Positions 63,902-64,000 of a stretch of 64,000 bases of DNA are shown piece after piece (the stretch's first letter is position 1; every line of letters begins with the position of its first letter). The notes under the pieces are model-generated. The model searched no databases, had not been told where the DNA came from, and saw only the letters and a list, made by a program, of their open reading frames with translations. Origin of the DNA: Deroplatys truncata (taxonomy: Eukaryota; Arthropoda; Insecta; Mantodea; Mantidae); the NCBI GenBank assembly GCA_030765065.1, contig CM060986.1:78299573-78363572 (forward strand), read 5' to 3'. A program made the translations under genes and the position numbers.

Positions 63902-64000
63902 ACTTTTTCCACCACGTACATGGCAAGTAGAGAATATACTGCATTCCATCCAAATATTTGATACCGAGATTTCACTGAAAATACATGTTTTGAAGCCCCT
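63902..64000 (+). repeat. Family A, 5' end, running off the window
   Basis: ACTTTTTCCACCACGTACAT after a T-run, then ATTCCATCCAAATATTTGAT and ACCGAGATTTCACTGAAAAT. It follows the previous copy by only 16 bp in the same orientation. Confidence 0.8.

Overview
The window looks like intergenic and intronic DNA from a large, repeat-rich animal genome, almost certainly an insect. The evidence is the AT-rich composition, several mariner/Tc1-type transposons of insect character, a Penelope-like retroelement, tRNA-derived SINEs, and one spliced secreted serine-protease gene. The order cannot be fixed from the sequence; a cockroach-like or other polyneopteran genome would fit but is only a guess. There is no bacterial operon, rRNA gene or CRISPR array.

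The only convincing host gene is on the minus strand: an S1A serine protease in two coding exons (47296-47630 and 44616-45162) that splice in phase into a 293-residue protein. It has a complete His/Asp/Ser triad, an unusual specificity pocket (the 191-220 disulfide is missing and there is no Asp189), and a hydrophobic C-terminus. Its 2.1 kb intron holds two SINEs and a decayed mariner. Two short signal-peptide-like ORFs (37178 and 18253) are weak candidates for other first exons.

The rest is mostly mobile DNA, often nested. One family, called family A here (about 0.9 kb), recurs at more than 20 places on both strands from about 6 kb to the end of the window. It has a T-run at each border, the asymmetric inverted repeat ACTTTCTCTAC, a small 3' hairpin and an internal GT/GTCT microsatellite. 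This is the architecture of non-autonomous Helentrons (HINE/DINE-1-like). At least three copies have inserted into other family A copies, at T-runs. Mariner, PIF/Harbinger-like and LINE fragments have in turn inserted into family A.

Layout: 0-6 kb, mostly unrecognised with a CCAAT/TATA cluster at 5.3 kb. 6-13 kb, two dead mariners and family A. 13-18 kb, a SINE, a deleted transposon, a diverged LTR-like repeat and a 770-bp long-TIR element. 20-26 kb, SINEs and nested family A. 27.1-29.6 kb, a GC-rich LINE ORF1 (gag) without ORF2, between two diverged direct repeats. 30.8-32.5 kb, a broken DDE_3-type transposon split by a SINE. 33.8-35.1 kb, a mariner with perfect TIRs. 36-38 kb, the second LTR-like repeat and a SINE. 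38-40 kb, family A. 41.4-43.9 kb, a Penelope element (reverse transcriptase plus GIY-YIG). 44.4-47.6 kb, the protease gene. 49.6-64 kb, dense family A with MITEs, a pogo/Tigger remnant and a LINE 3' end.

All element boundaries and homologies were read by eye. Repeat-copy ends are approximate unless a target-site or terminal-repeat argument is given.
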